Of a DNA stretch of 64,000 nucleotides, positions 39,386 to 50,660 are shown piece after piece. Position 1 is the stretch's first letter, and each line of letters begins with the position of its first letter. The DNA lies in the NCBI GenBank assembly GCA_010093515.1, contig MU001695.1, forward strand, positions 274,157-338,156, written 5' to 3'. The position numbers and the translations under genes were made by a program. The notes beneath the pieces are model-generated. The model was not told where the DNA came from, searched no databases, and was given only the letters and a program-made list of their open reading frames with translations. The stretch is from Lineolata rhizophorae (Eukaryota; Ascomycota; Dothideomycetes; Lineolatales; Lineolataceae).

Positions 39386-40085
39386 ATGACCGACCCCTCC
39401 GCCTCCAACCCCGCCGGCGGCGCCGGTCCTCCCGACCCTGCTGGCGCCTCCACCTCCTCCCCCGGCCCCTCGACCAAGAAAACCGCCTCCCCATCGCCGT
39501 CCCCGCCCCGCCCCTCATCCCCATCCTCCTCCTCCTCCTCAAACGCCGACCTCCCCCTCACAACCGCCGCCTCCGCCGTGCTAACCGCGCTCCCCCGCGA
39601 CACGCGCGCCGCGCTCTCCAGCGCCGGCGAGCTCGGCCTCCCGAAAGGTTTGCGCCCTCTCCCGCGGCTCTCTCCGCGCCCACCGCCCAGCTAACCCCAC
39701 CTCCCCGGGCGTACAGTGACGGTGCGGCTGCAGCCGGTGGGCTCGGCGCCGGCGCTGCGCCAGCGCGTCTTCAAGGTGGGCAGCGGCGCGCGCTTCGAGA
39801 CGGTGGTGCGCAGCCTGCGGCGCAAGCTGGGCGCGCGCGACCACGAGAGCGTCTTCTGCTACGTCAACAGCGTCTTCGCGCCGGGGCTGGACGAGGGCGT
39901 GGGCAATTTGTGGCGGGTACGTATGCTGTGCGTGTGCCCCGCCGGCCGGTGGGAGGGGGGGAAGGGGGAGGGGGGTTTGAGAGAAAAAACGGCTTTGGCT
40001 GACGGGTGGAATGCCCCGCGTGCAGTGCTTCAAGACTAAGGATGAGCTCGTCGTCGCGTACTCGGTTACGCCCGCGTTTGGGTGA
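39386..40085 (+). CDS. ATG12: ATG12, autophagy ubiquitin-like modifier
   Basis: Three exons, 39386-39647, 39717-39916 and 40026-40085, giving 173 aa in continuous phase. A Ser/Pro-rich N-terminus (1-80) precedes the ubiquitin-like fold, [21 protein letters not shown]...[39 protein letters not shown]. The protein ends in AYSVTPAFG; the C-terminal Gly173 is the residue conjugated to Atg5 through Atg7 and Atg10 (family knowledge). The Atg12-Atg5 conjugate drives Atg8 lipidation. The first ATG of exon 1 is used. The gene is convergent with PanB, with 277 bp between stop codons. Confidence 0.95.
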
Positions 40086-40362
40086 GGCGAGGCGAGGCGG
40101 GACGAAGCGAACGGACGGGGCCGGCGGTCGGGCGACGAGGGATGAGGCAGATGGAAGAACAAGGTGCAGTCTACGTTTGCGGGACAAAGCGACGCTCACC
40201 CTTCGGCTACGCCTATCTATCTCGGCCACCCATATATATATATATATGCTCATCGACGCCAATCGAATGCGAGTGCGAAGGAGAAAAAGCGATAAGCAAA
40301 CAAACAGTCAGCAAGACAAGCGGGTATGCTCAAGCTAGGAAAAACAGTCCCAAGCCAGTCGA

Positions 40363-41632
40363 CTACTTCTTCTTCTTCTCCTCCTCCTCCTCCTCCTCCT
40401 CCTCTTGCTCCTCAACCCACCTCTCAAACTCCCTCCACTCCTCCTCCGGCATCGGATAGGTATGCTCCTTCCCCGGATACACCCTCTCCTTCACCTCGTC
40501 CCGATACCTCTCAATCGCCCTCAGCGCCTCCCCCCACACATCCCCATACTGCTTGACGAACTTGGGCAGCTTCCTCCCCGGCGGGAAGTTACCGGTCATG
40601 TCCACCTGCACCAGCACCTGGCCGGAGCACCCGGCCCCGGCCCCGATGCCGATGGTCGGCACGCGCAGCTTGCGCGTCACCGCGGCGGCCACCTCGGCCG
40701 GCACCGCCTCGAGCACGACGCCGAAGGCGCCGGCGTCCTGCACGGCCAGCGCGTCGGCCAGGACCGCCCTGGCGCCCTGGGCCGTCTTGCCCTGGACCCG
40801 GAAGCCGCCGAGGGCGTGCTGGCGCTGCGGCGTCAGGCCGACGTGGGCGAGGACGGGGATGCCGGCCGTGGTGATGGCGCGGATGGTGGGCGCGAGGGCG
40901 GCGCCGCCTTCGAGCTTGACGGCCGACATGCGGCCGGCTTTGACGAGGCGGATGGCCGAGGCGAGGGCTTGGGCGGGGGAGATTTCGTAGGAGCCCATGG
41001 GGAGGTCGCCGATCTGTTTGGTGGGTCGTCGTTAGCGATTGGGTTTTTTTTTTTTNNNNNNNNNNNNNNNNNNNNNNNNNNNNNNGGAGGGAGAAGCACG
41101 TATAGGCGCGCGACCCTTTTTGCGCCCGAACAAGAAGCCCAATTTGGGAAAGCAAATAAATAAATAAATAAATAAATAAATAACGCACCGTGAACACGCT
41201 GCGCGTGGCGCGCGCGACGCTCCGACAGTGCAGCTCCATGTCGGCCAGCGTCACCTCGGCCGTGTCGTCCATGCCCAGGGCCACCATGGCCAGGCTGTCG
41301 CCCACGAGCACGCAGTCGACGCCGGCCCGCTCGGCCACGTGCGCCGACGCGAAGTCGTGCGCCGTCACCATCACGATGGGCTCCCCGCGCGCCCGCTGCG
41401 CCGCCAGCGTCCCCACCGTCACCTTGCGCCGCGCCCCGCCCGCCGCCGGCGCCCCCAGCGGCGAGTGCGAGCTGCGCCGCGCTTGCGGGGCGTGCGCGGG
41501 AGCACCGCCGGGCGGGAACGGGGAGGCGGCGCCGGGGGCTGTCGGGCGCGGCGGCGAGGGCCGCGTCCGGCTGGTGGTGGTGGTGGTGAGGCGGCCGCAG
41601 CGGGCGAGGCGGAGGAGGTGGTGGTGGGACAT
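40363..41632 (-). CDS. Ketopantoate hydroxymethyltransferase (PanB), mitochondrial
   Basis: Two exons, 41189-41632 and 40363-41012/13, giving about 364 aa. The N-terminus from the ATG at 41632 is basic and Thr/Ser-rich (MSHHHLLRLARCGRLTTTTT), like a mitochondrial presequence. The enzyme core follows: VTVGTLAAQRARGEPIVMVTAHDF, the metal-site segment VLVGDSLAMVALG, the signature TLADMELHCRSVARA, then IGDLPMGSYEIS, VKLEGG, GHxGLTPQ-like AHVGLTPQR, and IGIGAGAGCSGQVLV. It forms ketopantoate from ketoisovalerate in vitamin B5 synthesis (family knowledge). The C-terminus is an acidic then basic run (poly-Glu/Lys). The intron contains a 30-N gap and a TTTA microsatellite, so its length is uncertain, but both splice sites (GTGCGT, AACAG) are visible. 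Confidence 0.92.
41056..41085. other. Assembly gap (30 N)
   Basis: A run of N inside the PanB intron, beside a T homopolymer on the + strand. Confidence 0.99.
41154..41183. repeat. AAAT microsatellite
   Basis: About seven tandem AAAT units in the PanB intron, directly next to the splice donor. Confidence 0.9.
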
Positions 41633-43000
41633 TTGGTCGCGGGGTTGGCTGGGCGGTCGCAGACGGAGGCGGGACGCGAGGCCTGGCGCGGCGGGACGGC
41701 GGTCACGCAGGGCGGCCGGTCCGGGGCGGGCGGACGAGTCGAGCGGCGGCGGCGGCGGCGGCGGCGGAGGCGGGGACGCGTTCGGCCACGGGGGGCGGAG
41801 AGAGAGGGACAGAGAGACAGAGAGAGATGACGGACCCATCTCGAGTCGGGACGCCGGCCGGCTATGTGCGTATCTAAGGGGGAAAGGGGCGGCAGGGGGA
41901 GGGGGAGAGAGAGGGCCGGCGCGCCGCCGCCCGAGTGCCGAGGCGGAGCGCCCGCGAGGAGGCGCGCAGGCTGAGGTTCGTGATGCTTTCTGCAGCGCAT
42001 TCGTGAGAACAGGGCGCTGGCGGTTTTGGCGGTCGGCGAGCGGGCGGGGCGGTCGGGCGGTCGGCGGACTGGCTGAGCGATCGCCGAGGCCGGCTGAGCC
42101 GGGGGCAGCTAGACAAGGCAAGTCGCGTCGCTGAGCAGTCAAGCGCAGCTGTTCGAGGTGCCGATGGTGATCTTTTTTTTTTTTCTTCCTTTTTGTTTCT
42201 TTCGGTCGTGGAGTTCGTGGGTTGGCTCTCTATTCGGGCGTATCTGCATGTGTTTGAGCGTCAATGGGGTGTTCTCCCAAGGCGAAGCACGTCGCGAGGA
42301 TGGGAACAGGACAATGATGGATTGGGTCTTGTTCGCTGTCAAGTCAATCAACAACAGAGAACAGTCCCGGCAGTCAACTCCCCACCGAAGCCATCACGGT
42401 GACCACAGCCGCTCTTAGCCCGCCCCGAGTACGCGGCCGTGGCACGGAACAGAGTGATGGGTCACCAAGATTCGGCCGATGCCTCACGTTCGACGTCAAC
42501 ATTTGTCAGCGTTTGCCGTATCACGGCATGCCAGGCAGATAGACGTGAGATTCAAGAGACGTCGAAGTGCAGAGTAATATGCGGCAGAACTGAACGACAA
42601 CGGCCCCTCCGCCAGCGGTATACGGCCCCACTCGAGCCCTTTGTAGCAGCGTCGATCCCGGTCCCACGCCGAAGCCCGCAAACGCGGACGCTCCACGTGA
42701 AAGAACAGAAGGCCCAACAAAGCCATGCGGCAGCCAGCCGCCACGAGCACAGAGGTTGCGGGCCCAGAGACACCGGCGTTGGCAGCACGGGGTTGGCCGT
42801 GCGGGCGTTGGCTGCGCGCCGTCCAGCGACCAACGTGCGGAGCCAGCCCAGCCGTAGCACGTAGTACGGGCCGGCCGTGGGTCGTGGCCCCTCGTGCCCC
42901 TCCACGGGTTATCTCGTCGCCGCCATCGTGAGAGCCGACGCGCATCATCTGCCCTCGGGCCCCGTCTTGCTCCAGGTTGCTCCGCTCCGCCTGCCCCTTT

Positions 43001-43043
43001 CTCCTCCTCCTCCTCCTCCTCCTCCTCCTCCTCCTCCTCCTCC
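43001..43043. repeat. CTC microsatellite
   Basis: About fourteen CTC units in the UBC8 upstream region. Confidence 0.9.
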
Positions 43044-43634
43044 CCCCTGTCCCGCCTTCCTCGCTCTCTTACTTTCTCCTCGCCTCTCCGCCGCCATCGA
43101 AGCTTGTCTCCCGCCCGCCCCAGCTCAGCTTGCTCTGCGCCCTGCACCGGCGCAACGTCATCATCGCGTTCCCAACCCAAGCAAAGTCAGCTCGCGCGCT
43201 TACCCACGCCCCGGGGACGCTGCCGAACAAAGGTACTTCCGCCTGCGCGAGAGCGTCCGCCGGCCATTTCCCGTCCTTGCCTTCCGCCCTAGTTCCGCTG
43301 CATCCTTCGTCGTTGAGGACCTTCCTGAGCCCGCGCCGCTGGTTCCAGCCCCGGCGAGCAACAACACTAACAGGCGCCGGCAGGGACCGTTCCTTTTCTA
43401 ACTTCTCACAACGCCAGCTCTTATCCTCACAAAAAGCCGCCGGTACCGGCTCCCGGCCCACTCTTTTTCTCCTTGTGTTATTCTCCGTTTCTTTTTGATT
43501 GTGGAACCGCACACGCAAAGCCCAGCCCGCTTCAGTTTCGGCTGCCGCCGCCTTCACCGCAGAGAGCCGCGCCTCGAGAGTTTTAGTCACCAAACATCAA
43601 CAACGCAAACCAGCCCCCGCTTGCTGCAACCGCC

Positions 43635-43668
43635 GCCACCACCACCACCACCACCACCACCACCACCG
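43635..43668. repeat. CAC microsatellite
   Basis: About eleven CAC units roughly 90 nt upstream of the UBC8 ATG, probably in the leader. Confidence 0.9.
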
Positions 43669-43760
43669 CCTACCCGCCGCTCATCCCTCCTCGGCTTCAC
43701 GCCACACCCGTTTGCGGAGAATTCTCAGGGGTTAGCATAACTAGCGGAAAGCTGGGCAAG

Positions 43761-45059
43761 ATGAGCAGTCCCAAGCGGAGGATCGAGACCGACGTGCGTA
43801 CATTGGCGACTTCGCTTTTGCTTCCTTTTTTGCCACTCCTGGGTTTCCGCTCTGTTAGGGACTATGGACGGAGTAGTCGGCTAACGGGATGATGGCCGTT
43901 CCCCTGGCCTTCGCCTCGCGCCAACAGGTTATGAAGTAGGTATCCAAAGGAGAAAGGAAGAAGGCCTGGAGGCTGGAGTCTCTTTTCTTTCAGCTGAAGG
44001 AGTTAAGGTCGCTTTTTGCTAATGTTTAACGTAGGATGTATGTCTTTTCCCGCCGGCGTCCTTCCTACTCGCCCCGCTGGACACAGCTTCGGTTGCAATG
44101 CTGATCCTTGAACAAGGTTGATGAGCGACTATGAGGTCACCCTGGTCAATGATAACAGTACGCTGTATCCTGCATCCTCCTTTGCAATATTTTCTGGGTT
44201 GTCTTCTTAGCCGCGGCTGACTAGGGTCACAGTGTCCGTCTACATCCTACCCCACCCGATCCCGCGCCATATACTTTTCCTAAGGAGCGCTTGCTGAACG
44301 GCTTTTTTAGGCAAGAGTTCTATGTTCGGTTCAAGGGACCCGAGGAGAGTACGTCACGCCGCTCCCCGGAGCCCAGGATAGTAACGGAGAACGCTGACAT
44401 TCTGGAAGCGCCATTTTCGGGCGGTCTATGGAAGATCCACGTCGAACTCCCCGACCAGTACCCCTACAAGAGCCCCTCGATCGGCTTCGTCAACCGAATC
44501 TTCCACCCGAACATTGACGAGCTGTGCGTACAACGCCCCCCCCTTCCCTCCGGAGCCCATCTCTCGTCGCGCGCGAACGCGTTCTGGAGCCACGTTTAAG
44601 GCTGACCGGGGTGGCCGGGGATTGCTTTTTGTAGATCCGGCTCCGTCTGCCTCGACGTCATCAACCAGACTTGGTCGCCCATGTACGACATGATCAACAT
44701 CTTCGAGGTCTTCCTGCCGCAGCTGCTGCGGTACCCGAACCCGACGGACCCGCTCAACGGCGAGGCGGCCGCGCTGCTCATGCGGGAGCCCAAGTCGTAT
44801 GATGCCAAAGTCAGGGGTACGCGTCGTTCTTCCCCTTACAGCCCTGTTTCATTTGTTTTCTTCTGAGTTCTACTTCTGCTCCTTGCGCCGCGCCCCGTGC
44901 TGACTCGATGCCGCGGCAGAATACGTCCAGAAGTATGCCAGTAAGGACGCGGCGGACGAGAACGGCGAGGACAGCGAGTCGGACGACGAGATGTCGAGCG
45001 TGGGGAGCTACGCGTCGGGAGAGGACGAGGAGCCGGCGGGCACCATGGAGGAGGTGTGA
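43761..45059 (+). CDS. UBC8: UBC8-type E2 ubiquitin-conjugating enzyme with three microexons
   Basis: Proposed nine exons: 43761-43793, 43928-43935 (8 nt), 44035-44037 (3 nt), 44117-44157, 44233 (1 nt), 44311-44348, 44409-44523, 44635-44816 and 44920-45059. The sum is 561 nt and 186 aa, in phase throughout. The protein starts [22 protein letters not shown] and continues [46 protein letters not shown], then [13 protein letters not shown] with the active-site Cys, and ends in an acidic tail. This matches yeast Ubc8 and human UBE2H, which ubiquitinate FBPase and other GID-type substrates (family knowledge). Without the single-nucleotide exon, the canonical GTACGC and TTTAG sites around 44158-44310 would break the frame. 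Several acceptors are AAG rather than YAG (44116, 44408). Confidence 0.85.
43936..44116 (+). other. UBC8: Split intron carrying a putative 3-nt exon (44035-44037)
   Basis: 43936-44034 (99 nt) runs from GTAGGT to GTAG with CTAAT upstream of the acceptor. The exon is GAT. 44038-44116 (79 nt) runs from GTATGT to AACAAG with a CTGAT site. The result is AAG ATG TTG, giving VMKMLMSD. Without it the protein would be one residue shorter but still in frame. Confidence 0.6.
44158..44310 (+). other. UBC8: Split intron carrying a putative 1-nt exon (44233)
   Basis: 44158-44232 (75 nt) runs from GTACGC to CACAG with a CTGAC branch-like site. One T (44233) follows. 44234-44310 (77 nt) runs from GTCCGT to TTTTTTAG with a CTGAA branch-like site. 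Joining A, T and G across the two introns gives the ATG codon for the conserved Met of NDNMQEF. Confidence 0.65.
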
Positions 45060-46524
45060 TGCCGCTCATTCTGTAGCCGAGTCCCCGGGCGACTTCTACT
45101 TACCTTTTTTTCACTTCGGCTCAGGATAGCACCTTTTTTTTTTTTGTCCTTTCATTGCCCACTACAGAGGTGTTATTTGCGCAAATTCCCCAGGGTTGCC
45201 TTTTCTTTTTTTGGACTTCTTTTTTTTTTCCTTCATTTTTTGGTTTGGTATAGCCACCATGGCGTGGGAATGGCGCAAATCTCTACTCTTCATCAATGAA
45301 TTCATTCGGAACGGTCATGGGCAATTATCATTTCCCTTGCCTACCGGGCTTAGATAACGCACCGTCCATTAACTGAAGCGAGCCATGTGGTGAAATTGCT
45401 GGGGGGGTGGCTTACATCCGTACGTTGTTGTTATCGGCTTCGAGAGAGGGCGAATTTGAAAGAGAGCCTTTGGGCATTTTTTTTTTTTATTTCTTCTTCC
45501 TTTTCCTTTATTTGTTTGCTTACTACATACCAGCTTGGGCCCCTTCTGCGTTCATTCGGTTGTTTAGCTGCTTGGTTAGTCGCGTTTCCGGGCTCGAGGC
45601 CGCGGCTTGACCGCGCCGTTTTGCCCGCATGCAGTCTGCGCTGCTTTCCAACGCCGGCCTCCTCGCTCCCTCCCCCCATAGCCCTCCCGGCGCTTTCGCC
45701 CTTGCCCGCGGGCTCGCTCGCCCTGGCCTCCGGTCCGGTTGGCCGCTGGGACGACCGAAGTTGGGACGCGGCGGAGAGCGGTCTTGCGCGTGGCACGGGC
45801 GGACGGTCCGTCGGTCGGGCTGATTGGCTGGGCTGGCTCTCTAGTTTGCCTCTTCTTGCGGTAGGGCGCCGGCGTGCTGAGGCCGGCGGGCGTGGCTGGA
45901 GCGTGGACCAGTGGGCTGGGGGGGTATGGATAGATAGATGGGAATGGAACAAATGATTTTTTTTTTTTTTGCATGGCATTAATTATCGCGCGGGGCTGCG
46001 CCGAGTTGATGAGAACCTGAGAGGCTGCGGGCCTGGCCCGTACTGCTTGCCGACCCGGTGGTTCCTCGGTGGATTAGACATGGGTGCGTACATAGGCCAG
46101 AGGCAAATCAACCTCGCGTGCTACGCTACATCGGTAGCGATGCATAGGCAACAGGACATCACGGGACAGCTAGCGGGACTCTCTATATCTCTCTGTTCTA
46201 TCTTGGGCTTCTAGGGAACCGCCAGGGGGGGTGGGGGGAAGGAGAAATGACGGAACCACACGCGCTCGTCCCGCTCTCCCCGCGGAACACCAGTCGAATG
46301 GAAAAAGGCCGCCTCGGCGACCGCGCCCGCGCCCGACCGCTGATGCCAGCTGCACGACGGGCCGCGAAGACCCAGCCTGGGGCCCGGCCCGCGATACGCA
46401 GGAAGCGAAGCCGGACACAGCCGCGCGTCCGCCGCGGGACGCAGGAGAGGAGAGCGGAAAGCCGCCCGGCGAAAGGACCGCGCCGGCGGTCGTGCGCGCC
46501 GCGTAGGCGCGGCCGCCGCCGCCT
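45060..46524. other. Intergenic between convergent UBC8 and cap methyltransferase
   Basis: About 1.46 kb. Several T-runs (45134-45146, 45219-45231, 45480-45490, 45957-45970) suit UBC8 3' processing. GC-rich frames at 45600-45950 and 46250-46520 show no domain. No gene is supported. Confidence 0.5.
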
Positions 46525-48613
46525 TCAGACCTTGTAGAAGCAGAAGGCGTGGTAGAAGCCTGGGCGGCGACGCTCGTTAGCACACGGCGGCTTTCGCGTC
46601 GCGGCCGCGCGGCGCGCGCGCGGGGAAAACAGAGAGGTGCTTGGAGAAGAAGGGGGTTGGGGGAGGAGGAGGAGGAGGGGAAAGGAACGGACTTGGGGGG
46701 AAGGGGGGGGAGGCGACTCACTGGCGGCGTCGAGCTCCTCCTTGGTGACGCGCAAGGGGCCGCGGTCGCGGTCGCGCACGCCCATGCGCTCGCTCAGGTC
46801 GCCCAGCACCCGGTCGTTCTTGTTGTCCTCCCAGATCTCGTTGAAGGGGCGGCGGTACTGGAGTTCGAGGTTGTAGTCCTCGGCCAGGCTGGCGGGGAGG
46901 AAGAACGGAGATTAGATGGTTCTCGAGGTTTTTCGGTAGGGGGAAAAAAGAAAAAAAGGAAGAGGGTCGGTGCTGCACTTACGCTCGGAACGCCTCCCAT
47001 GGCACCACGTACTCGGGCACCTCCTCGACGGCCTCCTCGAGGAAGTAAAAGTACTTCCAGCCGAAGGGCGGGCGGAAGACGCCGTCCTTGGGCGTCTGGC
47101 CCGGGAACCGCACCTTGTAGATGCTGTTCCCCCACTCGAGCACATTCTGCTGCTCGACCTCGCCGTCTTCCTTGTCCTTCTTCTCATCCTCGGCCGCATG
47201 CGCCGTTGGCGGAGGAGGAGGCTGCGCAGCCGCAGGCGGTGGCTCGTCGTCGACGTCCAAGCTCTTCTCCGGGTCCCAGTCGTCGTCCGAGTCGTACTCG
47301 GCCGGATTGGTGCTACTATTGCCCGCCTTGGCCCCAGCCTCGGCGCCATCCAGCTTCAAGTGGAAGGCCTCGACCTTCTCCGACAGCACGTCCGAGTTGG
47401 GTATGACGCCGAGGAAGCGGCCGCCCTTCTTGAGCGCCCCCGCCACGTTCTTGAGCATCCGCCGCGCCTTGTTCTCGCTCTCGAAGGCGTAGTGCATGCA
47501 GAACATCATGCTGACGACGTCGAAGCCGCCGCCGCCGGTCCAGCGAGTCGGGGCGCCGCCGGGGCCGGCCGTGGGGTCGAAACCGACCTCGCGGATGACG
47601 GGAATGTCGTCGAGGGACTCGCCGAAGCAGTCCTTGACCAGGAAGCGGCCCTCGAAGAGGCGTCGTTGGTGGTGGCGGCGGTTGTTGTTGTTATGCTGGT
47701 TGCGCGGCGTCATGCCGCGATAACGGTCGCGGGCCTGCTCGATGGAGATCTCGGCCGGGTCGAGCCCGACGTACAGATCCACGATGGCCGGGCAGCTCTG
47801 CCACTTCTGCAGATCGCCTCCCTTGCCGCACCCAATATCCAGGACCAAGATGTGCGGTTTCGGCGGCGCGCCCGCGCCCCAACCGTAGTCGTAACCTCCC
47901 CTTTCATGCTGATATTGATGCTGCTGCCGCCCGACCAGATCGCCCTGCGCATCACCGGCCGCGAACTTCTGGATCAGCGCGCTCTTGCACCAGTTGTTGA
48001 AGGAGCGCAGGCCCTTGATCTTGCTGTCCGTCCGCCGCCACTCCTTGCCCCGCTGCGGCACGTTGTTGTAGTGCTGCCGCACCGCGTCGTGCACGCCGCG
48101 CGCGCGCAGCGCCTCACGCCGCTCCTCCTCGCGCCGCGCCTGCCGCGCCGCGATCGAGTCTGCCACTGCCGTCGCCGCCGCCGCCGCCGTCGTCGTCGCC
48201 GGCGCGTGGCCCGCGACGCCCGCGGGCCCGCCCGCCGGACTCGCCGAGCTGCCGGGCCCGACGCTGGCCCCGACGGGGGCTCCTTCGCGGCCGACGCGCG
48301 CCGTCGCGCCGGGGCGCTTGCGTTTGCGTGGCGGCGAACGGGACCGCGAGCGAGACCGCGAGCGCGGCGGCGAGGGCGAGCGCGGACGCGAGGTCTGCGG
48401 CGGCGGGCGCCCCGCGAAGCCGGTCTTGTGCTCGGCAGGGGAGGCGCGGTACTTTGTGGGCGGTGAGGATTGGTTCTTTGCGGCGGAAGAGCCCGGACGA
48501 TGAGGGGTCTTAGTTGAGGCTGTTGCAGAGGAAGGAGGAGGGTTGGGGGACGTGGGCGTGCCGAGACGGCGCTTTTTGGGGTTGGGATCCATGGGCGGGG
48601 ATTCGGAAGGCAT
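46525..48613 (-). CDS. ABD1: mRNA cap guanine-N7 methyltransferase
   Basis: Three exons, 46983-48613, 46722-46888 and 46525-46559, giving 610 aa. The N-terminal 170 residues are disordered and Ser/Arg/Pro-rich (RSRSRSRSRS). The catalytic part begins with YNNVPQRGKEWRRTDSKIKGLRSFNNWCKSALI, then the SAM-binding motif VLDIGCGKGGDLQKW, VGLDPAEISIEQA, FDVVSMMFCMHYAFES and the C-terminal FYHAFCFYKV. It methylates the guanine cap of nascent mRNA in the nucleus (family knowledge). An acidic Pro/Ala-rich insert (about 440-490) sits between the SAM fold and the end, as in other filamentous fungi. The start is MPSESPPMDPNPKKRR; the second Met (48592) is an alternative. The gene is divergent from RPN7 across 392 bp. 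Confidence 0.94.
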
Positions 48614-49005
48614 TTGGTGTTTGGAGTAGTTACGCGGATTCGAAAGGAAATAAGGTTGGTTGTGGGTTCTTTGTTGTCGTGAAGGTTGAAGGGGCAAAGT
48701 CGAAAGACGCGTGAGAGCAGCGGAGGTCTTAAGCTCGGCGAGCACGCGGCTACGTGTGGCGCAGGCGGCGGGCGGTGTGGCTGGAGCTGCAGCTTCCGCC
48801 CCTGCCCCTGCCTTGCGCTTCTAAGCGCAGAGCCGCTGTCCACGTCCGACAGCACCTCACTCTTCGCACCTCAACACGCTACGTCCGCATCCCACAACCT
48901 TTCCGCAGTCCTATTTCGACCTCCTTGTTCTTTTTCACCCATCCCTTCCTTCCAAAAGGGCCCGCCCGTCAGGTCGCTGCCGTCCGCAGCCAAACAGCAC
49001 CCACC
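48614..49005. promoter_or_regulatory. Bidirectional promoter ABD1/RPN7
   Basis: 392 bp separate the two divergent start codons, so both genes must share this promoter region. A CT-rich stretch (48895-48965) lies just upstream of the RPN7 ATG. No TATA box is evident. Confidence 0.6.
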
Positions 49006-50660
49006 ATGGGCGACCCGCTGTACTCCAAATACCCGGACCTCGCCCTCGCGCAGCACATCTTCCACATCACGAACCCGCAGTCGTCTCCCTCGGCTGCGCA
49101 GGCCTCGCTCTCGGCGCTCCAGGATGCCATCAAGACGCATAAGATGGCGCCGCTGTACCGCCACCTAGCGCATCCGGTCGACGGCATCATGAATGCGCCC
49201 GGCGAGGGTACGGCGGCCACTGGGGATCCAACATCACCGGCCATGCATCAGCACCCGGGCGGGCTGCGCCGCGCGTCGAGCAGCGCTGCGAGCCTGCTAG
49301 CGACGCGGCGGCCGCTGCTGCGCGACGTGGGGCTCGGGTGGGACGAGGAGCTGTACGAGGGCCTGAAGCGGGACAACGAGAAGGAGTTGGAGGAGATTCA
49401 GAAGGAGGAGGAGGAGGCGGTGGAGAAGGCGGGCGAGACGGAGATTCAGGGGGCAAGGGGCAAGAGGGCCGAGTTTTGGACGAGGGTGGGGGATAAGGTG
49501 AGAGAAGGCATTCTCTTTTCTATGCGAGCAAACGGCCAGGATATCTAACATGCCCCTAGGACAAGGCCCTTGCCGCGTACGAGACGCTCTTCGAAAACAC
49601 GTCTATCCTGGGCACCAAGATCGACATTGTCCTCGCCATCATCCGTATCGGCCTCTTCTTCGGCGACAAACCCTTCGTCAAGAAACAAATCGAGCGCGCC
49701 ACCTCGCTCGTGGAGTCCGGTGGCGACTGGGACCGCCGCAACCGTCTAAAGGCCTACCAGGGACTGCACCTGCTCACCGTGCGCGCCCATGCCCAGGCCG
49801 CGCCCCTTCTGCTCGATTCCCTGTCAACCTTCACCAGCTACGAGCTCTGCTCGTACGCCGCGCTCGTCGTCTACGCCGTGCTGGCGGGCTGCGTGGCGCT
49901 CAAGCGCGTCGACTTCAAGGCCAAGGTCGTGGACGCTCCGGAGATCAAGGCCATCCTGGGCGATGACGGCGCGGACCGCTTGTCGGCCCTCTCCGGCGCC
50001 GTCTCGTCCGGCCCGTCGGCCGGCGACGAGGAAATGCCCGACACCGGCAAGTCCACGGCCTCGGCCACGCCCGCCGCGGCCTCGGCGCACACCACGGCCG
50101 TCAACCTGACGACGCTCGGCCAGTCGCAAGCCGAGGCGTCGGACGCGGCGAGCGCGGTGGACTTCGGTCCGCTGGCGCGCCTCGTCGGCAGCCTGTACGC
50201 GGGGCACTATCGGGGCTTCTTCGGTGCGCTCGCGCAGGTCGAGGAGCGTTTCTTGGCGCAGGATAGGTACTTGTACGAGCACAAGAACTGGTTCGTGCGC
50301 GAGATGCGCCTCCGCGCATACCAACAGCTGCTGCAGAGCTACCGCGTCGTGGGGCTGGAGAGCATGGCGAGGGACTTTGGGGTCAGCGTGGACTTTTTGG
50401 ACCGGTGAGTCGGACCCTGTTTTCCTGTCGAGGCTATTGAAAGGGTGCTAACGAACGGATTCTGAAGCGATCTGGCTAAGTTCATCGCAGCGGGCCGCGT
50501 GCCCTGCACAATAGACAAGGTCAAGGCCGTCATCGAGACGAACCGTCCCGACGACAAGAACAAGCAGTACAATGACGTGGTTAAGCAGGGTGACCAGCTC
50601 ATCACGAAGCTGCAAAAGTATGGCCAGACGGTCAGGTTGCGGGGGAGCGAGCGGGGATAA
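49006..50660 (+). CDS. RPN7: 26S proteasome regulatory subunit RPN7
   Basis: Three exons, 49006-49497, 49560-50404 and 50468-50660, giving 509 aa in phase. The N-terminus MGDPLYSKYPDLALAQHIFHI leads to a TPR-like helical region (DKDKALAAYETLFENTSILGTKIDIVLAIIRIGLFFGD) and a C-terminal PCI domain ending RVPCTIDKVKAVIETNRPDDKNKQYNDVVKQGD. It is a lid subunit of the 19S particle needed for lid assembly (family knowledge). Two Ala/Ser/Thr-rich insertions, around residues 65-105 and 330-380, lengthen it beyond yeast Rpn7 (about 430 aa). The start ATG is preceded by a CCACC context. Confidence 0.94.

Larger units (their letters stand above)
41633..43760. other. Divergent intergenic region between PanB and UBC8
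   Basis: About 2.1 kb shared 5' region. It contains a CTC repeat (43001-43043) and a CAC repeat (43635-43668), both on the UBC8-sense strand and probably within its promoter or leader. No gene is supported. Confidence 0.5.

Noticed and set aside
40363-41632. PanB and the flavoprotein-fusion gene as a coenzyme A gene cluster
   Set aside because: They are separated by unrelated genes, and the flavoprotein motif is altered, so a shared pathway is not supported.
44158-44161. GC-type donor at 44162 that would also fix the UBC8 frame
   Set aside because: It gives NDNSTQEF instead of NDNMQEF, the donor GCTGTA is far from the GCAAGT consensus, and it leaves the good GTACGC donor unused. It remains the main alternative to the 1-nt exon.
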